Below, piece after piece: positions 1-8,545 of a stretch of DNA of 29,444 nt (position 1 is its first letter; the number at the start of each line of letters is the position of its first letter). Under the pieces are notes generated by a model. That model was not told the origin of the DNA. It ran no database searches and was given only the letters and a program-made list of their open reading frames with translations. Origin of the DNA: Phaeoceros laevis (Eukaryota > Anthocerotophyta > Anthocerotopsida > Notothyladales). The translations under genes and the position numbers were made by a program. Location of the stretch: positions 1 through 29,444 of the forward strand of contig JBNGIQ010008652.1 of assembly GCA_049999765.1 (NCBI GenBank), given 5' to 3'.

Positions 1-60
1 GCCTCACGGGTATTATCAAAAAGCACAAGTAATCTAGAAAATACGTAGAGGGCCATAACA
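1..60 (-). repeat. 3' LTR of the gypsy element, first 60 bp only
   Basis: This stretch is 58/60 identical to 5615-5674. Its inner end reads CA at 59-60, which is the TG start of the LTR on the element's own strand. The rest of the LTR lies left of the window. A run of G on the plus strand at about 70-81 lies just inside it; it is C-rich on the element strand, so it is not a polypurine tract. Confidence 0.85.
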
Positions 61-82
61 ACTACTCCCGAGGGGGGGGGGG

Positions 83-358
83 CTAGGCTTCGACCCCAAA
101 GCCTAGAACTTGGAGTCCGTGTAGCTCGACGTACTCCTTAAGCAATTCCTGCGCATGCTCCAAATTCGCTAGCGGTTCCCATGTTGCATCGTTAAGGGCG
201 TAGCCCTTCCACAAAACCAAAAATTGCCACTGCCGACGCACCTGGCGGTGCTGCAACAATTGCTCCACCTCAAACTCTAGCTCCCCGTAGGACAAATCTG
301 CCGGAGGCCTTGTAGGCGGGTCACCGCGATAAGGCTTGAGCAAAGAGGTATGAAACAC
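83..358 (-). pseudogene. Chromodomain at the C-terminus of gypsy integrase
   Basis: The frame begins with the typical integrase tail FHTSLLKPYRG and ends with a chromodomain: LEFEVEQLLQHRQV then QFLVLWKGY, then DATWEPLANL. The aromatic and Trp positions of the methyl-lysine cage are largely kept (F/V, W, W). The chromodomain targets new insertions to marked chromatin in chromoviruses. A stop codon near 385 separates it from the rest of pol. The frame ends at 83, just inside the 3' LTR. Confidence 0.9.
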
Positions 359-391
359 ATCATGAATCCTGCTGCCTGGTGGAAGTTGTAC

Positions 392-1430
392 CTAAAAAGG
401 AGTTGGACCGATCACCTTCACCACCGGGTATGCGCCAATCCACCTATCCGCCAATTTGCGCACTCCTCCAACGGTTGCCATGTTCTTTGTTGATAGCAAA
501 ACTAAATCACCCACTTCAAAAGTCTGAGGACGCCGATGCCGATTTGCTTGTTGTGCCTGGCGATTATTTACCTCCTGGGCATGCTGCTTGGCTAGTTGCA
601 AGGCCTCTACCCTGGCACGCAACTAATTAGTTGCTGCAGGGACGCGACCACGCACAGGCGCAATTGCTGTAAGCAAGGTACGTGGACATGATCCATTCAA
701 ACAAAAGGGAGGTACTCCAGTAGCTGCATTGGGTGTGTTGTTAAACGCAAATTCTACAAAGTGTAAAAACTTCTCCCACTGGTCTTGCTTGGCACCTACA
801 TACGACCGTAGTATATCCTCCACTGTTTGATTCGACCTCTCCGTCTGTTTGAGGATGAAAGGTTGTGGACAGACACAATTTGGTCCTGAGTCCTTTGTGC
901 ACAGCCTGCCAGAAATTAGAGGTAAATCGGGGGTCCCTGTCAGAGATTATAGAGCCTGGTAATCCATGGAGCCGATACACATTGTGCATAAAGAGATCAG
1001 CTGCCTGTTCAGCTGTGCAAGTGTCCTTGGTAGCAACTAGATGAACCATTCTAGACATCTTGTCGACAAAAACCAAAATTGCATTGTAACCCTCCTCTGT
1101 GACAGGAAGCCCGACTATGAAATCCATGCTGATCTGTTCCCAAGGGTAGAGAGGAATAGGCATGGGTTGAAGCAACCCACCTGGACACATCCTTTGCCTT
1201 CATCCGCTGACAGGTATCGCAAGTAGCAACAAAGTTTCTTACATCAACCTTGAGCTCCTTCCAGTAGTACACATCGGACAGAGCTGCAATCGTACGTGTT
1301 ACTCCTGGGTGGGCTGCAGAAGGAACTTCATGTGCCTCCTGAAGCAGCCCTAGCCTGACATGCGGAAGATTAGGCACATAGAGCTTATTATGAAAAAACA
1401 GCAAAGCATCCTCCTCTTGCACCCAGCCTG
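392..1430 (-). pseudogene. gypsy integrase, frameshifted
   Basis: The N-terminal HHCC zinc module (HEVPSAAHPGVTRTIAAL...CDTCQRMKA) and the catalytic core are recognisable: first Asp in ISMDFIVGLP, second Asp in ISDRDPRF, and the Glu region after HPQTDG. At about 835-845 a small deletion shifts the frame inside the Glu motif. The downstream part (VEDILRSYVGAKQDQWEKFL, then FEVGDLVLL) lies in other frames. Further stops occur near 622 and 385. Frame pieces are 1608-1051, 1190-741, 823-623 and 622-392. It inserted element cDNA when intact. Confidence 0.9.
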
Positions 1431-1554
1431 GCTCGTTGTTTCGAATAGCTCTGAAGGCTTTGCGAGCTTCTATGTCCACAGCAAGAGCTGCCACAATCTC
1501 TTGCTTCCACTGGGGCTGCAGCTCCCATGTGGCTGTGATGGTTAATGTGCACAC

Positions 1555-2478
1555 GGCTAAGAGCATTAGCCACTCTGTTCTCACTCCCTTGCTTATACCT
1601 GACATCAAAGGAGAACTGCTGGAAGAAGTCCAACCACCTGGCCTGCTTCCTAGACAATGTAGGCTGAGTTTGCAAGTACCGAAGTGGACTATGATCCGTT
1701 TCTATAAAAAAATGAACACCTTCTATGAAACAATGCCACTGTTTTAGAGCGAGTACATGTGCTAGCGCTTCTTTCTCATGAGTTGACCAATTTAACTCTG
1801 CACCTTTGAGCTTCCTGCTGAAATAGGGGGTCTCAAACCTACCCCGTCGGGACTTGGCCATGGCCAAGTTTGAGTAGGCCGTGATCGCGCCACGGGTTGT
1901 CCGTCAATTTTGTTCGCGTCAGAATTGAAGGGGCTCGTCATTGCCCTCCCACGACCAACTTAGCATTGGCGGATTTTGGGTTTTAACTTTGTGGTTTAGG
2001 GCTTTATAAATTTATATTTTAAAAACGCCGCGGGCGACGGCGAACTATGAGTTGGCCGCCGCCGCGGCGAAGACCACCATTTTCGATCCCCGTCGGGCCG
2101 GGACNNNNNNNNNNNNNNNNNNNNNNNNNNNNNNNNNNNNNNNNNNNNNNNNNNNNNNNNNNNNNNNNNNNNNNNNNNNNNNNNNNNNNNNNNNNNNNNN
2201 NNNNGCCCTAACGGACCAGCCGTCTCGGCCCGACGGGGTAGGTTTGAGACCCCTAATATGCCACTGGTTGCATGCCTTGTCCTTGATCCTGCTGCAAAAT
2301 CGCCCCCACGGCCAGATCAGATGCATCAACAGCTATGACAAATGGATATTGTGCATCAGGATATATAAGGACAAGAGCTGAGGTAATTGCCTGTTTGAGT
2401 GCGTCAAAACTGCCTTGCTGTTCCTTGTCCCATGTCCAACTCTTTTTGTTCTGCAGCAAGCCGGTGAGAGGGGCTGCC

Positions 2479-2479
<1 letters not shown>
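1555..2479 (-). pseudogene. gypsy RNase H, split by a TIR element
   Basis: The N-terminal half (LAAPLTGLLQ, FVIAVDASD) lies at 2479-2254 and the C-terminal half (FSRKLKGAELNW, HEKEALAHVL, ETDHSPL) at 1825-1555. The break falls exactly at the insertion 1826-2254. Joining the flanks across it gives the family-typical order V-A-Y-F-S, so the domain was intact when hit. The fourth conserved acidic position (normally N-V-A-D-A-L-S-R) reads Asn (codon 1565-1567), a probable GAT to AAT change that should impair catalysis. Confidence 0.9.
1826..2254 (+). mobile_element. Non-autonomous TIR DNA transposon, copy A, nested in gypsy RNase H (contains gap 2105-2204)
   Basis: The left end begins with five G then TCTCAAACCTACCCCGTC; the right end is its inverse (GACGGGGTAGGTTTGAGACCCC), a TIR of about 25 bp. 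The flanks read AATA on both sides; TA is the part also seen for the related copy at 28912. No transposase is visible. A near-perfect palindrome, ACTTGGCCATGGCCAAGT, lies at 1852-1869. The 100 N inside are an assembly gap, so the true length is unknown. The inner sequence is clearly related to 28912-29221. Confidence 0.9.
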
Positions 2480-2481
<2 letters not shown>

Positions 2482-2512
<31 letters not shown>

Positions 2513-2532
2513 CTATTTGAGGAGGTTGACAC
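2482..2532 (-). mobile_element. 51-bp microsatellite-tailed insertion in gypsy pol: (TG)15 plus a 19-bp core
   Basis: Between the RT end (FAQ) and RNase H start (LAAPL) lies an in-frame 51-bp insertion: fifteen TG units (2482-2511) and then CTATTTGAGGAGGTTGACA (2513-2531). It is flanked by ACTGTG on both sides, a possible target duplication. The same 19-bp core occurs at 15455-15473 beside a different microsatellite, and in both places homology stops at the same base. Confidence 0.65.
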
Positions 2533-3451
2533 TGTGCAAAATCTGCCACGAATTTCCTGTAGTAGGATGGTAGACCTAGAAAGGACTGGACGTCAGCAAC
2601 ATTCTTTGGAATAGGCCAGTTCTTCACTACTTGTACCTTATTGGGATCCATGCTAATACCATGTTCATTAACGATATGACCCAAATACTCCAGGCTTGTG
2701 CTAAGAAACTCACATTTGGTGATATTCACGTACAAGGTGTTTGCCCTTAATCGCTGGAGGACCTCCCGCAACTTCTCATAATGCCCCTCTTGGTCCTGCT
2801 ATAAACCAATATATCATCTAAGTAGACCATGACTCCTTGGTTAAGCAAATCACCAAAAACCTCATTCATCAAGCCCTGAAAGGTGGCAGGTGAATTTGTC
2901 ATGCCAAAACTGAGCACCAACCACTCATAATGACCATAGCGAGTGTTAAAGGCAGTCTTCTCCACATCTTCTGGACATACACGGATCTGATGGTAACCAG
3001 ATGCAAGGTCAAGCTTGGAAAAGTACCTGGCTCCTGTCAAGTTCTCCAACATTTTGTCGATGCGAGGCAGAGGGAAGCTGTTTCTCTTTGTGATATTGTT
3101 CAAGCCACGGTAGTCAATACACATGCGAAGGCCCCCATTTTTCTTTTTGGAAAAAAGGATTGGAGCCCCGGAAGGCGACCTGGAAGGTCGAATGTGGCCC
3201 CGCTCCAGCAGTCCTTCAATCTGAGTGTGTGCCTCCTGCAATTCAGCTGGGGACATGCGGTACACTGGTCGATATGGCAGCTTTTGCTCCCCAGGGATTA
3301 ACTCAATCCTGTGATCGCATTCTCTACTGGGGGGCAGGCCTGGTGGGAGTCCCTCCACCAGTACGTCCTGATACTCAGCCAAAAGATCCTGCAGTGCCTG
3401 GTCATTCTTGCTATTAGCAGCGGGAGCAACCCGTTCCTTCTCTCGAATCAT
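2530..3451 (-). pseudogene. gypsy reverse transcriptase
   Basis: Recognisable RT blocks occur in order: an entry region (SGAPILFSKKKNGGLRMCIDYRGLN), fingers/palm (FSKLDLASGYHQIR), the region FGMTNSPATFQ, and the catalytic YLDD at 2813-2824, which is intact. Just after this the frame shifts near 2790 (VYSRTK then out of frame), and RT continues in a second frame with the connection region (YLGHIVNEHG, FLGLPSYYRKFVADFAQ). The shift is accounted for by a single missing base. The RT is followed directly by a foreign 51-bp insertion before RNase H begins. Confidence 0.92.
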
Positions 3452-3597
3452 AAATAAAATGCATTTTGTACCCTTTTTCCTAAGATCCCGGGTGAAAACC
3501 TATGCACTGACCTGATGGATTTGTGGGCGGACATGTTGCTTTACCTTGCATGGTCGCTGTCCCTTAATTACCACAGTCTGGTCTCCCAGCATTGGCG

Positions 3598-3930
3598 TCA
3601 GCTCTCGGTCTCCCCAGTAACTGCTGGATTGTGATATTCGAGCCATGGCATACCAAGAATGGCATCGTAGCCATTTTGTAGTATAGTGGCCACGAACTTC
3701 AAACGCTCCCGATGCTCCCCCAAACGCATGTTGAGTCCTTTACTCAATCGAGATGGCTGAGCAGCGACATGGCCATCCCCAAAACTGACAGTCCCGCATT
3801 CCTCCGCAGTCAAGAACCCATGCTTTTGAGCAAATCGTAGAGAAACGAAGTTGTTGGTGGCGCCGCAGTCCACCAGGAATACGCAATCCTGTCCATTGAG
3901 CTTGCCTTGCACCTTTAAGAGGTTGTTCAC
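3598..3930 (-). pseudogene. gypsy retropepsin-like aspartic protease
   Basis: The frame contains the retropepsin signature region (FLVDCGATNNFV) near its start and a second conserved block (YDAILGMPWL) near its end, the arrangement of gypsy proteases that process Gag-Pol. The catalytic triplet is D-C-G (codons at 3870-3862) instead of the usual D-S-G or D-T-G, explained by one base change of the middle codon. The frame ends at 3598. The 150 bp to the RT frame are out of frame, so the link to RT is broken. It follows gag (ends 3975) after a short spacer. Confidence 0.85.
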
Positions 3931-3974
3931 ACGCGGGTAGCCTCCTTGTTGGGGTTTTAACCCACCCTCAGCCC

Positions 3975-5395
3975 TTACCCGGCCATGGGCTGAGGGGCCT
4001 CATTTTCCGACTCCTCGAGTCCTTCTCCGCATTGGTTCACCTGCCGCCGTGGCCCTCTATCAACTGGACGGCGCCCGCGTCCTCTGCCCCCGGCTCCTCT
4101 GCCCCGAGGGCATGCAGGCCCATGTGTACAGTCCACGGCACGATGCCTCCGCGCTTTGCAATTGTAACATTCCCCCTTGAATTCTCGGACGTTTCCTAGC
4201 TCCATAGGTTCCGCACCATCAAGTGGTGGCGGCCGGAAACTCCGAGGCTTGCCTCCTCCTTGCTGCCGGACACCCTCGTTGAAAAGCGCATCCACCTTGC
4301 TTGCAACCAACATTGCTTGTTGCAGGGTCATACAATCTCGCAGCGTTACTTCCTTCCGTGCCTGCCGACGCAAGCCCCGGGTGTAGCGGTCCAGCATCTC
4401 CTCATTTTTCATGTCGGGGACCGCTAACACCAAGGACAAAAACTCCTCCAAATATGCCTCCACGCTCCCGTGCTGTACCAGCTTGGCCAGCCGGTCGTGA
4501 GCTGCTTGGCGCCCTTGCACGGGCACGAATTGCTCACGTATCCCTGCCACCAGCTCCTCCATGTTTGAAAATCGGGCCACCTCCCCTCTCTGGACCTGGC
4601 CTTCGCCCTGTAGCCACCAGAGGAGTGCCGGCCTCTTCAGGTAGGCCGTCGCAAAATTCACATGTTGGTCTTTAGGCGCCTCTTGCACCACCAGGTACTG
4701 CCCCACCTTAAAGAGCCTCTACTCCACTGCGACAGCATCACGCCTGCCCTCGAAGAAATCGGGCTTGGACAGGCGAAGATGCCCTCCAGGTCGCGGCCCG
4801 CCTCCTAGCCCAGCGCCTTCATGCATGCCACTGTCCCACCGTGCCGGCGTGTGAGCTGAGTGCGCCGCACTTGCTTGCTGTTGTGCGGCCTGCACGGCCT
4901 GCGCGGCCTGGGCAGCCTACGCCTGGTGATGCAAGGTCTCGGCACGCTGCTGCGCGAGAGCAGCTTCGTTGCCCGGCCTGGGTCTGGATCACCTCCAGGG
5001 CCGCTACGGGGTCCAACATTTCGGGGGTTTGGCCAAGGTCCCCCATCTCCCAGCAGGTCCCGCACCTGCTCTCTCAACCAATCCGAGCCGGTGCCGGTAA
5101 GTCCTAAAACACGCCCAACCCAAAAACAAAGCAACCGCCACGCCCCGCGCTGGACAGATGTTCACTCCATAGGCACTGGTTCGTCTCGATGCATGATGAC
5201 TGGTTGGACGACCTGCAGCAGTTGGGGAATGTGGCGCTGATAGTGCGTAGCAAGCAAAAGAATGTCCTCCAGGTGCTGTGCTGACGGCGGGCAGTTCGAG
5301 GAAGCAGCCTTGAACATGCGAATGAGTAGGGCGGAATCGTAAGGCAAGAGAGCCGGCGGAAGCAATCCTCTCAGATGCTCGTCTTCGTCTGACAT
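3975..5395 (-). pseudogene. gypsy Gag polyprotein, broken
   Basis: Gag packages the element RNA into virus-like particles. The likely start is the ATG at 5395, 35 bases inside the primer site, and the first frame (MSDEDEHLRG...) runs to a stop at 5162. Coding then continues in shifted frames through about 5134-4805, and a long clean frame runs 4706-3975. That part has the gag capsid-like region (WWLQGE, EEFLSLV) and one zinc knuckle at 4128-4169 (C-YN-C-KARR-H-RAVD-C). The usual Gly before the His is Arg. A basic Gly/Arg-rich tail follows the knuckle. At least two frame breaks make it non-functional. Confidence 0.85.
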
Positions 5396-5417
5396 CCACT
5401 CGCTGACGTACGAGTGG

Positions 5418-5429
5418 GCTCTGATACCA
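5418..5429 (-). promoter_or_regulatory. Primer binding site, initiator-Met tRNA type
   Basis: On the minus strand this reads TGGTATCAGAGC, complementary to the 3' end of plant initiator methionine tRNA and the usual primer site of plant LTR retrotransposons. It lies two bases inside the 5' LTR, as expected. It fixes the LTR border and the direction of the element. Confidence 0.9.
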
Positions 5430-5431
5430 GT

Positions 5432-5674
5432 TGATACAGAAGGTATGAGAGGAGAAACGCCTGTCTCGAGCTGCGCGCTTGCTTATTAAAAAGGGGTCGT
5501 TCACACCGCCATTGTCGGGCTAACACTTAGCCCGACAATCTAGCTAGCCCGTGAGAGGGCCCCAAACCAAACATAATCCCGATTATCTCGGGATGCTGTG
5601 CTGGCCATACACCGGCCTCACGGGTATTATCAAAAAGCACAAGTAATCTAGAAAATACGTAAAGGGCCATAATA
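5432..5674 (-). repeat. 5' LTR of the gypsy element (about 243 bp)
   Basis: The inner boundary is set by the adjacent primer binding site and by a TG at 5432 two bases from it. The outer boundary is set by the end of identity with 1-60. The outer terminus reads TA instead of the expected CA, one of only two differences from the other LTR over 60 bp. The low divergence implies a fairly recent insertion compared with the amount of coding damage, but only 60 bp can be compared. Confidence 0.8.
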
Positions 5675-6040
5675 GGACGGACAAACGAGAGGAAAATCGG
5701 CACTGCCTTCGTGAGACCTGCCTTGCGTACATCAAGATGCTTGCTTGAATAGAAGACGATCCCACTTTTCATTCTTGGTCCTAAGCGTTTAACGGAACTA
5801 GGAGCAAAGCTAGCCTATCAATCGTTCCCTCAGCTAGCTTTCTCCCCTTATCTGCTCGATAACTGGCAGCTTGCCATAAACTGCAAGGCTCTTTCTTCCT
5901 TCCCGCCGAATTTTGCCCTAAAACGATGGCCTCTGGGGAATGCAACCCCAATCCCCTGTCTGAACATATTGGCAACGGGAACAACCAACAACCAGCACTC
6001 AAAACAAAGAAAAGACACACCAAATTCACACTCACACTCC
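5675..6040 (+). pseudogene. gag-like retroelement fragment, plus orientation, cut by the gypsy LTR
   Basis: From the gypsy LTR edge, this stretch matches the reverse complement of 8145-8306 over about 150 bp with moderate divergence (for example GGAACTAGGAGCAAA in both). The shared frame reads ELGAKLAY in each copy, with a synonymous difference in the Lys codon. In this copy the frame is open from 5753 onward and includes LLDNWQLAINCKALSSFPP. It looks like the N-terminal gag of the same element family as the minus-strand copy to its right. The function assignment as gag rests on that linkage. Confidence 0.5.
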
Positions 6041-6357
6041 TACGAGAACAACCTTGATCGGATCCTCTGCCAAAGGGACATTACAGCCTCATCGATGCCA
6101 TCTTGTGCAGCCAGTCTATCTCCCCTACTGCTAGACGCTTCTCCTCCCTGGAGGCTTCCCCTCGCCGAATGGAATTCCTCCTCCCTGAGTATCTTGGTGT
6201 CGTCCTCTTCTACTTCTCTCGGGCACCTTGAACACTTAGGCCGTTGTAGTGCTGCTAGGCGCTCCTGCCTGGTCATATCCCCCATCAATCGGCCAGGGCC
6301 CTTGGAATCCTGCAGTATTGCCTCATTCCCCGGCGCTCCATGTCTTAGCGTCCTCAT
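6040..6357 (-). pseudogene. Unrecognised charged frame at the 3' end of the second retroelement
   Basis: This 105-residue frame is rich in Arg, Glu, Ala and Gln, with one CxxC pair (KCSRCPRE), and looks like a genuine coding composition. The opposite-strand frame is Ser/Leu/Pro-rich. It lies after the protease-like frame in element sense and ends where the inverted gag-like fragment of 5675-6040 begins, so the joint near 6040 is a probable rearrangement breakpoint. No domain recognised. Confidence 0.3.
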
Positions 6358-6752
6358 GTGTTGACTGACAACTAGCTAGGCTTCCGTTTCATCAGCTCCC
6401 CACACCAGTTTATCCCTGTGGATGCAAATTAGTAGAGGCCACAAAACTCGTGGCCATTTCGGAACCGTCCTGTGTTTGTTCCCCTCTCTGAATGAGCCAG
6501 TCCAGGCCTTCAAATCAGCCACACTCCTTGACTGCTCTACATCGAAATCCATCCTACAAACATGAACACCTCCCTCCAAGCTGTGCATGAAAAGGTGACA
6601 ATCATCTTCCTAAATGCATTCTCACAGAATGATGTCCAGCTCAACGCTGGCCTCGCAAGCAACTCGAATAGATCAAAAGCCAATGTTGGATACCCCTCTA
6701 TCGGGCATCTGGCATGATGCTTCTCTACGAATCTTAAAACGCCTTCAGCTAT

Positions 6753-7040
6753 TCAACGTTTGTGGGCCACTCCCATTCCTTGTAGACTGGCCGACAACAC
6801 TTGCTCTCCTAACCTTGTTTTTGCAATCGTAGCACAGTAAAATTTGTCAGCACACCCACACTCCCTAATACACCGGAACTCCCTCGATCTTGCCAACCAC
6901 ATGTAGCCTTTCGCTCCAAGGTCCCACAAACGCCGTGTTACATTTTCTAATCGATTCTTTTTGATACCCAGCTGTTCCGTCACATCCTCATTCAGTAGAT
7001 TTGTGGAGGACCCATCGTCCACCACGCATCTGAGCACCAT
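6753..7040 (-). pseudogene. Possible retropepsin-like protease of the second retroelement
   Basis: The frame starts MVLRCVVDDGSSTNLLNEDV, resembling plant retropepsin active sites of the form D-x-G-S-S-x-N followed by Leu/Ile/Val, with the first catalytic Asp in V-D-D-G-S-S. The second conserved block of a retropepsin was not found. The cysteine-containing part (CIRECGCADKFYC) is unusual. Its place after gag supports the call. It could instead be an unrelated frame; confidence is moderate to low. Confidence 0.45.
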
Positions 7041-7070
7041 TCGATCATGGACCTTAGCCGCTAAAGTCAG

Positions 7071-7676
7071 TTAAGACCTCTTTTTCAGCATTGTATTCAC
7101 AATGCCAATACTCAACTCTTCATCCTTCTTTTTCTTGCTACCCTTGCCCTCTCCTTTTGGCTTCTTCTCTCGTATGGAGAGGGCAGTTGCCAGATCATGC
7201 CTACATGGTGGTGCTACCGCACATAGTTGAGCGAATGTCATGTCCACCTTCCTGGCCCCCATGTTGGCCATGGCTGAGTACGGCAGTGCGCCTACAGAGA
7301 TAGGAGCGGTCAAATTGTCCCTCTTCCTACGAAATTTTTTGATTCTGGGCTTGTCTACCACCGTCCTAGTTGCCCCTTCTGTTTTTACATCAACCATGAT
7401 CACATCTGGCAGAGGGCCTTCTGGCTTGGCCCTTTGAGGGGCGGAGGCCTCCTCTTCTGCCTTCTCGTCGCCCTCTTCCCTGGGATGTTTCGTAGTACGG
7501 ATGGTGCCTTCCTGCTCTTCCAACGAGATTCGGCTCACATGTGACACTCCTCCAGCTTTTACATGCATGTCCCTCAACTCCTTGAGTTCCTGAGCGATCT
7601 TCTCACAGGCAGCGGTTTGTTTTTTTAAGTCCATGAGCAATTTGGCTTGGATTTGTTCCCGTCCTTCCTTCGGCAA
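7071..7676 (-). pseudogene. Charged coiled-coil-like gag linker of the second retroelement
   Basis: This 201-residue open frame is rich in Lys, Glu and Arg. Its first part looks like an amphipathic helix (LLMDLKKQTAACEKIAQEL). Basic clusters follow (KKFRRKRDN, KKPKGEGKGSKKKKDEE). It follows the zinc-knuckle frame and precedes the protease-like frame, so it is probably the gag-protease linker. I recognise no catalytic motif. The composition fits the minus strand as the coding one; the plus-strand frames here are Pro/Leu/Ser-rich shadows. Confidence 0.5.
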
Positions 7677-7778
7677 CTCTCCTGCCCTGCTCCTCGAGGG
7701 ACCTGGTCCATAATGATGGTTTTTTTTATGGATGCTAGGTCCTCTAGATGCTTCTGGCCCGGGACCCTGTCCAACTGC

Positions 7779-8054
7779 TCAAGCATCGGCCTGGTTGCTA
7801 CAAACAAGGAAGGGCATTTGGCACCGACTTGCTATATGTCCTTGTTGGAAACATTTGGGACATGTGATATGATGGCAAACCCATGTATCGTGTTCTTCGG
7901 AATCACATATCCCACAGTTTCTCCTTTGGCTGCCTTGTTGATAGCTCCCCCAGCCTTGTTGCTGACGCATGTAGTTGACACTCTCGGCTTCCTCTGCCGG
8001 CCACTTCCCTGTGTGATCAGGCCACCGCTGCTGCTGCTCTTGTGGCCGTACCAT
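7779..8054 (-). pseudogene. gag nucleocapsid with two CCHC zinc knuckles
   Basis: The frame holds two perfectly spaced CX2CX4HX4C zinc knuckles in a row: C-GI-C-DSEE-H-DTWV-C and C-PK-C-FQQG-H-IASR-C. Such pairs bind element RNA in retrotransposon Gag proteins. A Gln/Trp-rich stretch precedes them (QEQQQRWPDHTGKWP). The frame then runs into the next one at about 7770, where it shifts. The second knuckle has the canonical GH pair; the first has EH. Confidence 0.75.
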
Positions 8055-8144
8055 TGTGGGAGGCGGTACTTGTGAAAAACTTGGCCATGGTCCGCTTACC
8101 GGGAAATCTCCCCACCCATATGGTGTTGTTCACCACATCAGATA

Positions 8145-8545
8145 GCTGTAGGAAAGAATCGATAGGCTAGTTTTGCTCCTAGTTCCGCTAAATGCATAGG
8201 ACCAGACATGCAAGGTGAGGGTGTTGAGCTACTTAAGCAGACATCCCTCTATATTCAGGGCGGTTCTCACGAAGACAATGGCCGATTTTCTCCTTCATTT
8301 GTCCGTCGTTGCGTGCCAGGTAGATTGATTCCAAGAAGCTGATTGCACGTTGGGAAGGCCCTGTGGAATCCGAGGAGGTGCTCTTGCTTGTCATTGGTCT
8401 TAGCCTGTGGGTCATGGCAGCCCAATAGCTGGCCCATTTGCAACGTTGAGCATTCGACGAAGCCGGGTTTGGCCGTCCAGATCGCTGCCAGCCCCACGAG
8501 TTCTTGGCCACTGACGGACTGTCTGCACCACGCCTCTCTGATCAT
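8145..8545 (-). pseudogene. gag-like N-terminal region of the second retroelement
   Basis: Two overlapping frames (8545-8267 and 8511-8233) carry pieces such as AISFLESIYLARNDGQMKEK followed by a stop near 8233. After a frame change they continue as ELGAKLAYRFFPTAI to about 8150. The matching inverted segment at 5675-5830 lets the two copies be aligned. The region lies upstream, in element sense, of the zinc-knuckle frame at 8054-7779, where the capsid part of gag should be. No family motif is strong enough to name it alone. Confidence 0.4.

Larger units (their letters stand above)
1..5674 (-). mobile_element. Ty3/gypsy chromodomain LTR retrotransposon, degenerate, left LTR cut by window edge
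   Basis: Read on the minus strand, the order is LTR, tRNA primer site, gag with zinc knuckle, aspartic protease, reverse transcriptase, RNase H, integrase, chromodomain, LTR. This is the gene order of Ty3/gypsy chromoviruses. The two LTR pieces (1-60 and 5615-5674) match at 58 of 60 positions. The coding region carries stops and frameshifts (near 2790, 840, 622 and 385), so this copy is inactive. It hosts two later insertions, at 1826-2254 and about 2482-2532. The outer target duplication cannot be tested because the left end lies outside the window. Confidence 0.95.
6040..8545 (-). mobile_element. Second retroelement, gag-protease remnant, minus strand
   Basis: Read from 8545 leftward, the order is a gag N-terminal region, a double CCHC zinc-knuckle region, a Lys/Glu-rich linker, a possible aspartic protease and a charged frame at 6357-6040. 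No reverse transcriptase, integrase or LTR could be found, so the lineage is not settled. Frame breaks occur near 8230, 7770 and 7060. The gag N-terminal segment is repeated in inverted orientation at 5675-5830. Confidence 0.6.

Noticed and set aside
70-81. G-run beside the 3' LTR as a polypurine tract
   Set aside because: The element is on the minus strand, where this run is C, so it cannot prime plus-strand synthesis; no good tract was found.
5969-6364. Plus-strand open frame of 131 codons
   Set aside because: From about 6040 onward it is Ser/Pro/Leu-rich and antisense to a more natural minus-strand frame; only its left part, shared with 8145-8306, seems coding.
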